In this document: positions 43,636 to 51,865 of the stretch, piece after piece
Layout of the letters: every line of letters begins with the position of its first letter
Position numbering within the stretch: position 1 is the first letter of the stretch
DNA from: Afipia sp. P52-10
GTDB lineage: Bacteria > Pseudomonadota > Alphaproteobacteria > Rhizobiales > Xanthobacteraceae
Reading direction: 5' to 3'
Assembly: GCF_000516555.1 (NCBI RefSeq)
Contig: NZ_AZSJ01000003.1
Span: 2,165,302 to 2,229,301, forward strand
DNA length: 64,000 nt
Notes under the pieces: model-generated
What the model was told of the DNA's origin: nothing
What the model saw: only the letters and a program-made list of their open reading frames with translations
The model's database searches: none
Translations under genes and position numbers: made by a program

Positions 43636-43750
43636 AACGCGATAGCTCAAGCGATGTCGCCGGCTATGGTGCTGTGTGAGGCAAGTCACAGTGATGCGGC
43701 GGCGGTGCGCCCATGCTGGTCCATGAGGCAGTCATTTCAGGAGTTCGCCC

Positions 43751-43858
43751 GTGCGCAGCATGACCGGTCACGACATCTCGGCCCAGCGCTTCCTGGTCAT
43801 CGGATGCGTCGGCGTCGTCGCGCTGATCGCGGTGCTGCTGGTCGTTGCCGTTCATTGA
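43751..43858 (+). CDS. 35-residue single-helix membrane protein
   Basis: Short frame: about 12 polar residues (MRSMTGHDISAQ when read from GTG 43751), then one hydrophobic helix FLVIGCVGVVALIAVLLVVAV and a final His. AGGAG seven bases before the GTG is a good ribosome binding site; an internal ATG at 43760 would give 32 residues. Stand-alone position between the cyclase and the caspase-like gene. No family recognised; a small inner-membrane protein. Confidence 0.5.
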   Translation: MRSMTGHDISAQRFLVIGCVGVVALIAVLLVVAVH

Positions 43859-44012
43859 TCGCGCACGGCACGGCGGCTGGATGTCTGCCGGCTTGAACTG
43901 AGCCGCGGCCTGCCGCGACTCCTCTGCAAGACCAGATCGTGCGGCGATACGGATCATGCTGCCGACCGCACGGGCTGCTATAGATAGCCGGCGTGACCGG
44001 AGGGAGAGTCCC

Positions 44013-45578
44013 ATGCTGCGTCATTTGAAGGCGGCCGCCGCCGTCAGCCTGCTGGCGCTGATCGCCAGTCATCCCGCATTCGCCGAGAACCGCGTCGCGC
44101 TGGTGATCGGCAACTCGGCCTATCGCGCGGTGCCGGCGCTGCCGAACGCCCAGAACGATGCCGGCAAGATGAGCGAGATGCTCGGCGCCGCCGGCTTCGA
44201 GGTGACGAACGCGCCGGACCTGTCGCAGGACGATCTGCGCAAGACGATCGGCGAATTCGCCGGCAAGCTCGCGGCCAAGGGGCCGGATACAGTGGCGCTG
44301 GTGTTCTATGCGGGCCACGGCATCCAGGTCGATGGCGAAAACTTCATCGTTCCCGTCGATGTCGATCCGAAGCGCGAGGCCGATATTCCGCTGCAGGCGG
44401 TGCGGCTGAACGATGTGTTGAACACGCTGAATTCGGTGCCGAACAAGGCGCGTATCGTCATGCTCGATGCCTGCCGCAACAACCCGTTCCCGGCGATCAG
44501 CCAGTCGACGGGGCGCGGGCTCGCCATGGTCGATACCAAGTCCGGCGCGCCGGGTACCTTCATCTCCTATTCCACCTCGCCTGGATCCGAGGCCGAGGAC
44601 GGCTCCGGCGCCAACAGCCCGTATACCGCCGCGGTGCTCAATGTGGCGCGCGAGCCGGGCCTGTCGATCGAGGATGCGTTCAAGCGCGTGCGCGTGGCGG
44701 TGAACGAGGCGACGCAAGGCCGGCAGGTGCCGTGGGAGAGCTCGTCGCTGACCGGCGACTTCCGTTTCTTCACCGCTGCGGACGCAGCGCAGGCAACCGC
44801 TGCCGGTGCGGCCGCTTCGGCGCCGAAGTCCGCCGTGACGCGCTCGATCGATGACTGGAAGCGTGAGCTGCAGGGCAAGCAGCCGTCGGCCGCCTACGAT
44901 CTGGTGCTGACGGAGAATTCGATCGAAGCCTACGAGGCGTTCGTCGTGCTGTTTGGCGAATCGCCGTTTGCTGCGCGCGCTCGCACGCTGCTCGATCGTC
45001 GCAAGGAAATGCTGGCCTGGAACGAGGCGACCCTCATCAACACGCCCGCATCTTATCGCGCGTTCGTCGCCGCTTATCCGGGCAGCGATCTCGCCGCCAC
45101 CGCGCGCAAGCTCGAGGAGCGCGTGCGCAACCGCTCGCTGAATGCGAATGCGGCGGTGCTGCCGGGAGCGGTGCCGGTCAATGCGACGCCGGTTCCGGTC
45201 AATGTGGCGAGCGCGCCGGCGGCGTGCCCCTGCAACATCGCGCCGAAGCAGCCGAAGCAGCCGGTGAGGACGCGGGTCGAGCGGTCCGAGCCCGAGCCGA
45301 AACTCAAGCCGAAGCCGGTGAAGCGCGCGGCTGTGCCACCTCCGCCTCCGCCGCGGCGCGTGCGGCCGCCGACCGACGATGATGTGGTTTATGCGCCGCC
45401 GCCGCGCGTGGTGGTGCCGCCGCCGATCATTGGGGGAGGCATCGTCATCGGTGGTGGCGGTTATCGGCCCGGTGGCTATCGACCTGGCGGTTACCGGCCG
45501 GGCGGCTATCAATCCGGCAGCCGGTATCCCGGCGGCCCTCGTCCGCCGACGGGTTCGCAGCGCTACGACTATCGCTGA
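44013..45578 (+). CDS. secreted caspase family protein (peptidase C14) with Pro-rich and Gly-Tyr tail
   Basis: 521 residues. Signal peptide (cleavage near AFA, residue 24), then a p20 caspase-like domain: RVALVIGNSAYRAVPALPNAQNDA, catalytic His102 in FYAGHG and Cys154 in LDACRNN. A middle helical region of about 130 residues follows, then a Pro/Lys-rich segment and a C-terminal tail of PGGY repeats (about 485-510). Start at 44013 has GGAGGGAGAG upstream. Bacterial metacaspase relatives are Cys proteases acting outside the cytoplasm here; the physiological target is unknown. Confidence 0.88.
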   Translation: MLRHLKAAAAVSLLALIASHPAFAENRVALVIGNSAYRAVPALPNAQNDAGKMSEMLGAAGFEVTNAPDLSQDDLRKTIGEFAGKLAAKGPDTVALVFYAGHGIQVDGENFIVPVDVDPKREADIPLQAVRLNDVLNTLNSVPNKARIVMLDACRNNPFPAISQSTGRGLAMVDTKSGAPGTFISYSTSPGSEAEDGSGANSPYTAAVLNVAREPGLSIEDAFKRVRVAVNEATQGRQVPWESSSLTGDFRFFTAADAAQATAAGAAASAPKSAVTRSIDDWKRELQGKQPSAAYDLVLTENSIEAYEAFVVLFGESPFAARARTLLDRRKEMLAWNEATLINTPASYRAFVAAYPGSDLAATARKLEERVRNRSLNANAAVLPGAVPVNATPVPVNVASAPAACPCNIAPKQPKQPVRTRVERSEPEPKLKPKPVKRAAVPPPPPPRRVRPPTDDDVVYAPPPRVVVPPPIIGGGIVIGGGGYRPGGYRPGGYRPGGYQSGSRYPGGPRPPTGSQRYDYR

Positions 45579-45622
45579 GGGAAGAAGATCAGCTACGTGA
45601 GTTCATTTCGGAGGCATGTCAG

Positions 45623-46346
45623 CTATCTTCGAAAATGGACTGCCTGAAGACAGGACTCGCCTCTTTGTGGATCGCAGCTAACACGGCCGCTCAAATAGTT
45701 TGAGACGTTGTTGACCCAGGATAGCTGCCGGTCGATGCCGCGTGTCACCGGCTCACCAAGTGGCCCGCCGAAGTCAAATGGCCAGAGACCAACTGGGATC
45801 AGCGTGAGCGAAAGGTCGTGAGTCCGATAGCCCTTATCAAAGACCGACTGCAGATCATCCGGCCGTACAATTTGCGCTGTCTTTGGATTCTTTAAATCGG
45901 AGAAAGTGACAAGTGTCGGAATCAGATTGCCTCTGACAGGCACCGTATCCGTCAAGCTTTTGATCTTCTCAAATGGCGCCTTGCGACCGATGGCGGCGAG
46001 TGCGTTCTCGACCAGATATACTGCCGTCCGTTGTCTCCGCATTGTTGCCGCGGGCCAGTGTTACAAAAGCTTATGGTCTTGGTCCAAATCGATAAAGATC
46101 GCATCTCCTCTGACGCCGATCGACCCGTCGCCGGGCAGCAAAGGCGGGTCCTTGCTTAAGTGAACGGCATAGACACCGGATGCGGATTTGATGCCGTCCG
46201 GCGTCTCCATGGATGGTGAGCCGGTATTTGTAGTCAGGCCGTGCCAGATAGAGCCAGCCGCGGAACAGCAAGAGAACGATGACGACAGCGCCGACGGCGC
46301 GCGGAGAGAGCGTCAGCGCCGCCGAAGGTCCGCTCCGTGGAGCCAT
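45623..46346 (-). pseudogene. conserved hypothetical membrane-anchored protein, broken by two frameshifts
   Basis: Three frames join into one protein of about 240 residues: (1) from ATG 46346, an N-terminal membrane helix (VGAVVIVLLLFRGWLYL) ending DYKYRLTI; (2) after a shift near 46210, ETPDGIKSASGVYAVHLSKD to IFIDLDQDHKLL; (3) after a second shift near 46063-46070, VTLARGNNAETTDGSIYLVENALAAIG to the C terminus (VRGNLIPTLVTFSDLKNPKT, EPVTRGIDRQLSWV). The joined order matches a family of hypothetical proteins found in rhizobia. Base composition is lower in GC than neighbours. Function of the parent family is unknown. Confidence 0.7.
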
Positions 46347-46520
46347 GATGTGAGCCGCCCTGCCGGCTGGGGCTTCACCGTAGCGGCCGAGACAATGCCT
46401 GCAAACAACGGAAGCAGGCGATGCGCGCTGCTTTTAAAGTAAGGCAAGCAGAAGCTTAATGCCCGCGATATGTATGCTTGGGACGTGTGTGCCTGGCATG
46501 GATGCGGCTGTAGACCACCG

Positions 46521-46748
46521 TCACCACTCGATGCGGGCGTAGTGGGCGCCGCGATGGTCGAGTTCGTCGGCGATCTGGTCGGACCACATCCGCCAGTCGG
46601 AATTCTCGCGCACCTGGAACGGCCGCAGGTCCGGATTGCCGTCGTCCTCGTCGAGTGCGAGCTTGACGGCTTGATAGAGCATCAGCAGTCCGTGGGTCGA
46701 AAGCTGCTGGATGTCCATGGTGCCCCTGTTCAACGTGATCTCGGTCAT
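46521..46748 (-). CDS. small hypothetical protein
   Basis: 75 residues, or 65 from the internal ATG at 46718, which has AGGGG close upstream. Acidic helix LSTHGLLMLYQAVKLALDEDDGNPDLRPFQVRENSDWRMWSDQIADELDHRG. No signal peptide or membrane segment. The compact, well-formed sequence and ribosome binding sites suggest a real gene of the short conserved type; no function can be assigned. Confidence 0.65.
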   Translation of the reverse strand: MTEITLNRGTMDIQQLSTHGLLMLYQAVKLALDEDDGNPDLRPFQVRENSDWRMWSDQIADELDHRGAHYARIEW

Positions 46749-47043
46749 GACAGCGCCTCAACGAAGGTTTGCGACGTTCGGTTCCGCCCGGAGGCCTTGA
46801 TTCACCAAGCCTATGGGGCATCCGCATGCGCGGACGGCGGCGGAATCTGGGCACCGGTCCTCGTTCCGGACCGGGATGATGAGGATCAGGGAAAACCTTG
46901 AACAGAAGGATAACGTCGTCTGCCTGGTCCTCCGTCTGCGGGACCTGGCCCAGGTGGCGCTCATCGGCGTCATTCATTTTCGCCGCAGCCGCGTTCCATC
47001 GCCGCCGTTCCAACAACGGGTCGGTTGCGGTACGTCAGATGAC

Positions 47044-47676
47044 ATGAACTATCCGTTCGATGATCGCTACCGGCGCGAGGTTACCGCGCTTTGCGCGTCC
47101 TTCGTCCGCCTGCCCGAGGGCGAGGCGCATCGTCCGCTGAAGCGTGCGGCAGTCGCCATCGCGCTGGTCGAGGCCGAGGTGGATGCGGGGGAGGCCGCGT
47201 TCCTGCTGACGCGGCGGACCGACAAGCTGCGCGCCCATGGCGGCCAGTGGGCGCTGCCCGGCGGTCGCTGCGATGCCGGCGAGACGGTCGCGCAAGCGGC
47301 GTTGCGCGAACTTGAGGAGGAGGTCGGATTGCGCCTCGGCGCCGATGCGGTGCTCGGTCTGTTGGACGACTATCCGACCCGCTCGGGTTATCTGATCACG
47401 CCGGTCGTCGTCTGGGCCGGACGCGGTGCGGCCCTGCAGCCGAATCCGGATGAGGTCGCCTCCGTGCATCGGATTCCGCTGAAGGACATCACGCCCGAGC
47501 ATGTGGTGAGCTTCGCGTCGATCCCCGAGAGCGATCGGCCGATCGTGCGCATCCTGATCAACGGCAACCATGTCAACGCGCCGACCGCGGCGATGATCTA
47601 TCAGTTCCGCGAGATGCTGGTGGGGCGGCTGACGCGCGTGGCCGAGTTCGAGCAGCCCGTGTTCGCCTGGCGCTGA
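47044..47676 (+). CDS. Nudix hydrolase, CoA pyrophosphatase-like
   Basis: 210 residues. Nudix box GGRCDAGETVAQAALRELEEEVGL carries the metal-binding RE-x2-EE glutamates. Upstream LLTRRTDKLRAHGGQWALPGG and the UPF0035-like RPLKRAAVAIALVE resemble the NudL/CoA diphosphatase group. Hydrolyses a nucleoside diphosphate linked to another moiety, probably CoA or its derivatives. ATG 47044 chosen since upstream in-frame codons have no family character; the ribosome binding site is weak. Confidence 0.9.
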   Translation: MNYPFDDRYRREVTALCASFVRLPEGEAHRPLKRAAVAIALVEAEVDAGEAAFLLTRRTDKLRAHGGQWALPGGRCDAGETVAQAALRELEEEVGLRLGADAVLGLLDDYPTRSGYLITPVVVWAGRGAALQPNPDEVASVHRIPLKDITPEHVVSFASIPESDRPIVRILINGNHVNAPTAAMIYQFREMLVGRLTRVAEFEQPVFAWR

Positions 47677-47707
47677 GCGGAGCAGTCCGGCAACACGCGT
47701 AGATCAT

Positions 47708-47756
47708 ACTCTATCGTACGCGCACTCTTATAGAACTCGCACTCTATCGAACCCGC
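47708..47756. repeat. three degenerate 16-17-bp tandem repeats
   Basis: ACTCTATCGTACGCGC (47708), ACTCTTATAGAACTCGC (47724) and ACTCTATCGAACCCGC (47741) follow each other directly. They lie just after the Nudix gene and overlap the end of the convergent small gene. Purpose unknown. Confidence 0.55.
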
Positions 47757-48037
47757 ACGTAAGCCGGCTGCAGGCCGGGATGCATCCGTGACAGTGCAAG
47801 GCTCGTGCGCATCCGGAAGCGGCGTGACGGCGGTGTGCGCCGGGCCGGAATCAGGAAGGCGGCGAGTGGTTGCGTCTTACGCCGCGATGCGAGCAACGGC
47901 GCACCGCGATGCAGCGAGATCGTGACGTAGGCGAGACAGCCCGCAACGCCGGCGCAGAGCACGGCGGAGAGGGACGCGGCGGTGAGCCAGAACCAAATCG
48001 TCATGGTCGGACCATCGGCTTTCAGCGTTGCATTCAT
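47744..48037 (-). CDS. small hypothetical membrane protein
   Basis: 97 residues from ATG 48037; ATG 48004 is an alternative start just before the hydrophobic helix (TIWFWLTAASLSAVLCAGVAGCLAYVTISL). The C-terminal 60 residues are basic and Arg-rich. One membrane segment, no recognised family. The last codons run into the tandem repeats, so the 3' end may have been altered. Doubtful but plausible gene. Confidence 0.4.
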   Translation of the reverse strand: MNATLKADGPTMTIWFWLTAASLSAVLCAGVAGCLAYVTISLHRGAPLLASRRKTQPLAAFLIPARRTPPSRRFRMRTSLALSRMHPGLQPAYVRVR

Positions 48038-48228
48038 ACGACGCCCCAAGCCAACATTCGGTTCGCGCAATCGTTCCAAATTATGACCGGACTTCGGTAT
48101 CAGTCAGGCGCTTGGCGTTCGAGCCATGCGGCCCGGACACGTCTCGGCCAGCGCCAAATACCGGGCGACGACGCTTTGCCGCAGATGAGCCGTCGGTCGC
48201 TGAACGACCGCGCGATCTGCCGCACATG

Positions 48229-48263
48229 ACGAAAGCGCCGCTGCTGGGCAACGGCGCTTTCGT
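48229..48263 (-). terminator. terminator hairpin of the small secreted protein gene
   Basis: ACGAAAGCGCCG and CGGCGCTTTCGT form a 12-bp perfect stem with an 11-base loop, 64 bases after the stop codon at 48327. AAA and TTT runs at the stem edges make it of the bidirectional kind. Confidence 0.6.
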
Positions 48264-48326
48264 TCGTTAAGTCGTCTGCTGAGTGCTGTCGCCGGCGCGA
48301 TGTCGGCCAGCGATTGCGCAAGGCTC

Positions 48327-48686
48327 TTAGATCTTCTGTGCGGTCCAGGTGCCCGAGCACGGGCCGCCGCGCCAGGTGCCGGAGCCGGATGCCTCGGCGA
48401 GCTTGCCGATGCCGAACGCGCGCTTGATGCCCTGGATCACGGTCACGGTGATGCCGCCATGATCGGCAACGCGGCCGGTCACACCAACTTCCGACATGCT
48501 GGAAGCGATGCGGCCAGCATTGATCTGGATCGGCAGCGCCACGCCGGTCTCGCACGTACCCTTGGTGGTGACGATGCTGACGGTCCAGGCGCCGTCGAAC
48601 GACGCCTTGGCCGAGGTGCCGGCGGCGAGGGCGAGGCCGCTCGCGATGGCCACGATGGCCAGGCGGCTCTTGGTGATCTTCAACAC
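48327..48686 (-). CDS. small secreted hypothetical protein
   Basis: 119 residues from a GTG start with AAGGACG about 7 bases upstream. Signal peptide (LAIVAIASGLALAAGTSAKA, cleavage about residue 28), then FDGAWTVSIVTTKGTCETGVALPIQI, GRVADHGGITVTVIQGIKRAFGIGKL and a final GTWRGGPCSGTWTAQ. Two Cys could form a disulfide. The GSGTWRG...CSGTW pattern recurs in bradyrhizobial exported proteins of unknown function, predicted small beta domains. Confidence 0.75.
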   Translation of the reverse strand: MLKITKSRLAIVAIASGLALAAGTSAKASFDGAWTVSIVTTKGTCETGVALPIQINAGRIASSMSEVGVTGRVADHGGITVTVIQGIKRAFGIGKLAEASGSGTWRGGPCSGTWTAQKI

Positions 48687-49277
48687 AATAACGTCCTTCT
48701 CAAATCACGCGCGGAAGCGTGGGAAGCGCGATCAGTCCCGTCGTCTGGAGGTTCGCGTCATCGGGTCCGGCGCCCAAACGGCAATGTCCGGTTTCGATCG
48801 AACGGAATGACATTCCTGTCCATTAAGGGCAAATGGGGCGACTTCGAGGCGCTGCACAAGCATGAAGCTCTGCGTAAACCGCAGGCGTGCCGCGGGCTTC
48901 AGCCGCCGTTCAGAAAGAGGCCGCCGACGGGCAACCCGCCGACGGCCCCCCGGGCGTTACGCCGGATCCACGACGCATACTCACATGGACCCGAACCCGG
49001 AATGCCGTTTTCGGCCGGTATGCATGAACCGTCAAAGCAAACCGAGTCTTAACGTAAAGCATCAAGCTTAACCGATCGGTCGGCCCTGCCGGGCCGCGGC
49101 GACGATGTCCGGTTTGCGACGTTGCGGTTGAATTGTGCCGCGATTTCCTCTCTTTAGCCGATGCGCGGCTTGCTTATAGAACCGCGTTCCGCGCAGCGGA
49201 CCACGGCACCCTCCAAACCGGAGGCGCGGCAGGTGTCCGGCGCGAAAGCACCAGATAAGGTCAGTGGAGGACCGCCG
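48687..49277. other. long intergenic region with one strong hairpin
   Basis: 591 bases without a convincing gene. GGCCGCCGACGGG (48919-48931) and CCCGCCGACGGCC (48935-48947) form a 13-position stem with two C-A mismatches and a 3-base loop; no T run follows. The rest must hold the divergent promoters of the small secreted protein and the TctC-type gene. Confidence 0.5.
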
Positions 49278-50315
49278 ATGATCAGCCTTCCGTTCCGCAC
49301 CCGCAGGTCCCGGACCCGTGCGTCCCGCCCGCAGCCGGGATTGCGTGTCACATGGTTCGCGGCCGCTATCGTTGCCGCCGTCGTGCCGTTTGCGGCGACA
49401 CCGGCACGGGCGCAGTCCTATCCGGACCGGCCGATCACCATGGTCGTGGCGTTCGCGCCCGGCGGCTCGACCTCGATCGTCGCCCGTGCGGTGGCGGACC
49501 GCATGAGCGAGACGCTCGGCCAGAAGGTCATCATCGACAACCGTCCCGGCGCCGGCGGCACCATCGGCACCAAGGCCGTCGCCGGCAGCGCGCCGGATGG
49601 TTACACCATCGCGCTCGGCTACACCGGTACGCTGGCGATCGGCCCGACGCTCTACAGCCATGCCGGCTACGACCCGCGCAAGGATTTCGCGCCGATCGGC
49701 CTGATCGGCAACGCGCCGAATTCGCTGGTGGTGCATCCGTCGTTCCCGGCGAAGACCGTCGCCGAGCTGATCGCCTACGCCAAGGCCAACCCCGGCAAGG
49801 TGAACTTCGGCTCCGCCGGCGTCGGCACCGCGAGCCACGTCTCCGGCGAATACTTCGCCAACGCCGCCGGCATCAAGCTGATCCACATTCCCTACAAGGG
49901 CACTGGCCCGGCGCTGACCGACCTGATCGGCGGCCATATCCCGATGGCGTTCGCGCCGATTCCGGCAACCCATTCGAACATTTCCGGCGGTACGCTGCGG
50001 GCGCTCGCAGTCACCAGCACCACCCGCATCGCGCTGTTGCCGGACGTGCCGACGATTTCGGAGGCGGGTCTCACCGGCTTCGATGCCTCGCTCTATTATG
50101 GCCTGGTGGCGCCGGCCGGCACGCCGCGGCCGATCATCGACAAGCTGAACGCGGCTTTGCGTGAAGCCCTGGACTCGGACGACGTGAAGAAGCGTCTGGT
50201 CGCCGACGGCACCAACGTCACGCCATCGACGCCGGAGGAGTATGCGGCGTTCATCGATACCGACGAGGCCAAGTGGTCGAAGATCGTCAAGGCCTCCGGC
50301 GCCAAGGGCGACTGA
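49278..50315 (+). CDS. tripartite tricarboxylate transporter-type substrate-binding protein (Bug/TctC)
   Basis: 345 residues with a long N-terminal signal region (hydrophobic core VTWFAAAIVAAVVPFAATPARAQS) followed by YPDRPITMVVAFAPGGSTSIVARAVADRMSETLGQKVIIDNRPGAGGTIGTKAVA, diagnostic of Bug proteins. GGAGGA precedes the ATG at 49278. No TctA or TctB genes are adjacent, as is usual for orphan Bug receptors. Ligands of the family are small carboxylates and amides; none can be assigned. Confidence 0.9.
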   Translation: MISLPFRTRRSRTRASRPQPGLRVTWFAAAIVAAVVPFAATPARAQSYPDRPITMVVAFAPGGSTSIVARAVADRMSETLGQKVIIDNRPGAGGTIGTKAVAGSAPDGYTIALGYTGTLAIGPTLYSHAGYDPRKDFAPIGLIGNAPNSLVVHPSFPAKTVAELIAYAKANPGKVNFGSAGVGTASHVSGEYFANAAGIKLIHIPYKGTGPALTDLIGGHIPMAFAPIPATHSNISGGTLRALAVTSTTRIALLPDVPTISEAGLTGFDASLYYGLVAPAGTPRPIIDKLNAALREALDSDDVKKRLVADGTNVTPSTPEEYAAFIDTDEAKWSKIVKASGAKGD

Positions 50316-50440
50316 GAAGGGTGACTGAGAGTGAATGAGGGGCGATAACGGACGCCCGTTGTCGGGCGCTGCGCATAATTGAGCCGGAATTGGTTGCGAT
50401 AGCGCAGCGCACGGCATGCTGCCGGGGGCGAGGACCGATT

Positions 50441-51613
50441 TTGAAGACACGTTGCTTGCGGCTGGCGTTGCTCGCGCTGCCGTTCCTGCCAGTCGCGGCT
50501 TTCGCTCAAGCGCAGGGGGCGCCGCCTGCGGGCACGTCCGCGCCCAGTGCCGAGGCGATGGCCGATTATCACCGACGCTTGCGCGACTACACGCTCGCCT
50601 CGCAGAGCTACGAGAGCGAAGCGCACGCTTATTGGCGCGCGGTGGTCGAGAAGCGGCAGGCGCGCAGCGCCAAGCGGCGCGCCGGTCAGGACGTTACCCT
50701 CGACGACTATGTGCTGACCCAGCCGCCGGTCTATGCCGGGCCGCCGCGGCCGGTTGATCCGTCGGCGCCTAACAAGCCGCCGCCGCAGCCACGCGACAAG
50801 AAGTATGTGCCGACGATCCCGGAGATGCTGGATTCAGCGCGGCGCTTCTTCCAGTTCGTGCCGCAGCGGCCGGCGAGCGAGGCCGAGTTCAAGCGGGCCT
50901 ATGCGCAGGCGCTGACCGCCGAGGGTGTGCCGCCCGAGATCGCCATCCGCCTCTACGCCTTCGAGACCGGCGGCAACGGCACCTACGACGTGCAGTCGGG
51001 CTTGCTCAACGCCCGGCCCGGCGCCAAGCCGTTGTCACCGGCGGTCGGCTACAACCAGCTGCTGATCACCTACACCATGCATCTGCTCGCCGACTATGGC
51101 GACGATGTCGTTCGCCTGCTGCAGGCGAAGGCGCTGCCCGGTCAGCAGCGCGAGGCGATGCAGACGAAGATCGCGGCGCTGCGCCGCATGGTCGCCTTCA
51201 GCCGCATGGTGCCGGCCGACTGGAATGCGCAGGAGAAGCTCGGCGAAACCCAGCAGGGCTGGGGCGTGCAGGCGGTGCTGCTCGATGTCGATATCGGCCC
51301 GCTGCTGCAGGCGCGCAAGCTCACCGGCTCGTTCCGCTTCGCCCGCATGCGCGGCCATCGCGATCGGCTGAGCGCGGCGGAGATGCAGATGATGAACCTG
51401 ATGGGCGATGGCAACGGCCTCGACATCATCACCATGCCGCAGGCGTGGCGCGACCGGGTGCCGACGTCGAACTTCTTTCAGCGCCGCGGCTATGAGCGCA
51501 ACACGGTGGCGATCCGCAACAATACGGTGGCGAAGTTGCTCGCCGTCACCGACCAGCGCATGGACGCGGGCTCCCGCGAGGCGGGCGCGCGCGAGCTTGC
51601 CGCGTCGTTTTAG
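50441..51613 (+). CDS. secreted hypothetical protein, transglycosylase-like core
   Basis: 390 residues from a TTG start with GGCGAGGA about 6 bases upstream. Signal peptide (LRLALLALPFLPVAAFAQA), a Pro-rich region to about 115, then EMLDSARRFFQFVPQRPASEAEFKRAYAQALTAEGVPPEIAIRLYAFETGGNGTYDVQSG and SPAVGYNQLLITYTMHLLADYG. The order Glu-Thr-Gly-Gly, then a Tyr-Asn-Gln-Leu segment, resembles the SLT lytic-transglycosylase core (ESGG...GLMQ). That relation is my inference; the protein is otherwise unrecognised. Confidence 0.75.
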   Translation: MKTRCLRLALLALPFLPVAAFAQAQGAPPAGTSAPSAEAMADYHRRLRDYTLASQSYESEAHAYWRAVVEKRQARSAKRRAGQDVTLDDYVLTQPPVYAGPPRPVDPSAPNKPPPQPRDKKYVPTIPEMLDSARRFFQFVPQRPASEAEFKRAYAQALTAEGVPPEIAIRLYAFETGGNGTYDVQSGLLNARPGAKPLSPAVGYNQLLITYTMHLLADYGDDVVRLLQAKALPGQQREAMQTKIAALRRMVAFSRMVPADWNAQEKLGETQQGWGVQAVLLDVDIGPLLQARKLTGSFRFARMRGHRDRLSAAEMQMMNLMGDGNGLDIITMPQAWRDRVPTSNFFQRRGYERNTVAIRNNTVAKLLAVTDQRMDAGSREAGARELAASF

Positions 51614-51648
51614 GGTGCGATTGATCTGACATTGCGGATTGATCACGG

Positions 51649-51836
51649 CGTCATTCCGGGACGCGCGAAATGCTCAAGTCGGCCACAGCCGATTTGAGAT
51701 CGCGCGGGCCCGGAATCCATAACCGCTGCGTCCGCGGATTGTATGCGGGCTCAGTCAACTCACGCTTTGAACGATTCACTCAGGCAGGGCGTATGGATTC
51801 CGGGCTCGCGAGCGTTGCTCGCGCCCCGCAATGACG
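51649..51836. repeat. 188-bp nested palindromic repeat element
   Basis: Outer arms CGTCATTCCGGGACGCG (from 51649) and the complement CGCCCCGCAATGACG (to 51836) enclose inner arms CGCGGGCCCGGAATCCATA (51703-51721) and TATGGATTCCGGGCTCGCG (51792-51810, 18 of 19 complementary). A third small hairpin, CAAGTCGGC/GCCGATTTG, lies in the left half. GTCATTCCGGG-type elements are common dispersed repeats between genes in bradyrhizobia. It fills the space between two convergent genes. Confidence 0.75.
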
Positions 51837-51865
51837 CTCGATGACTGACATGGTCTGTCAAACGT

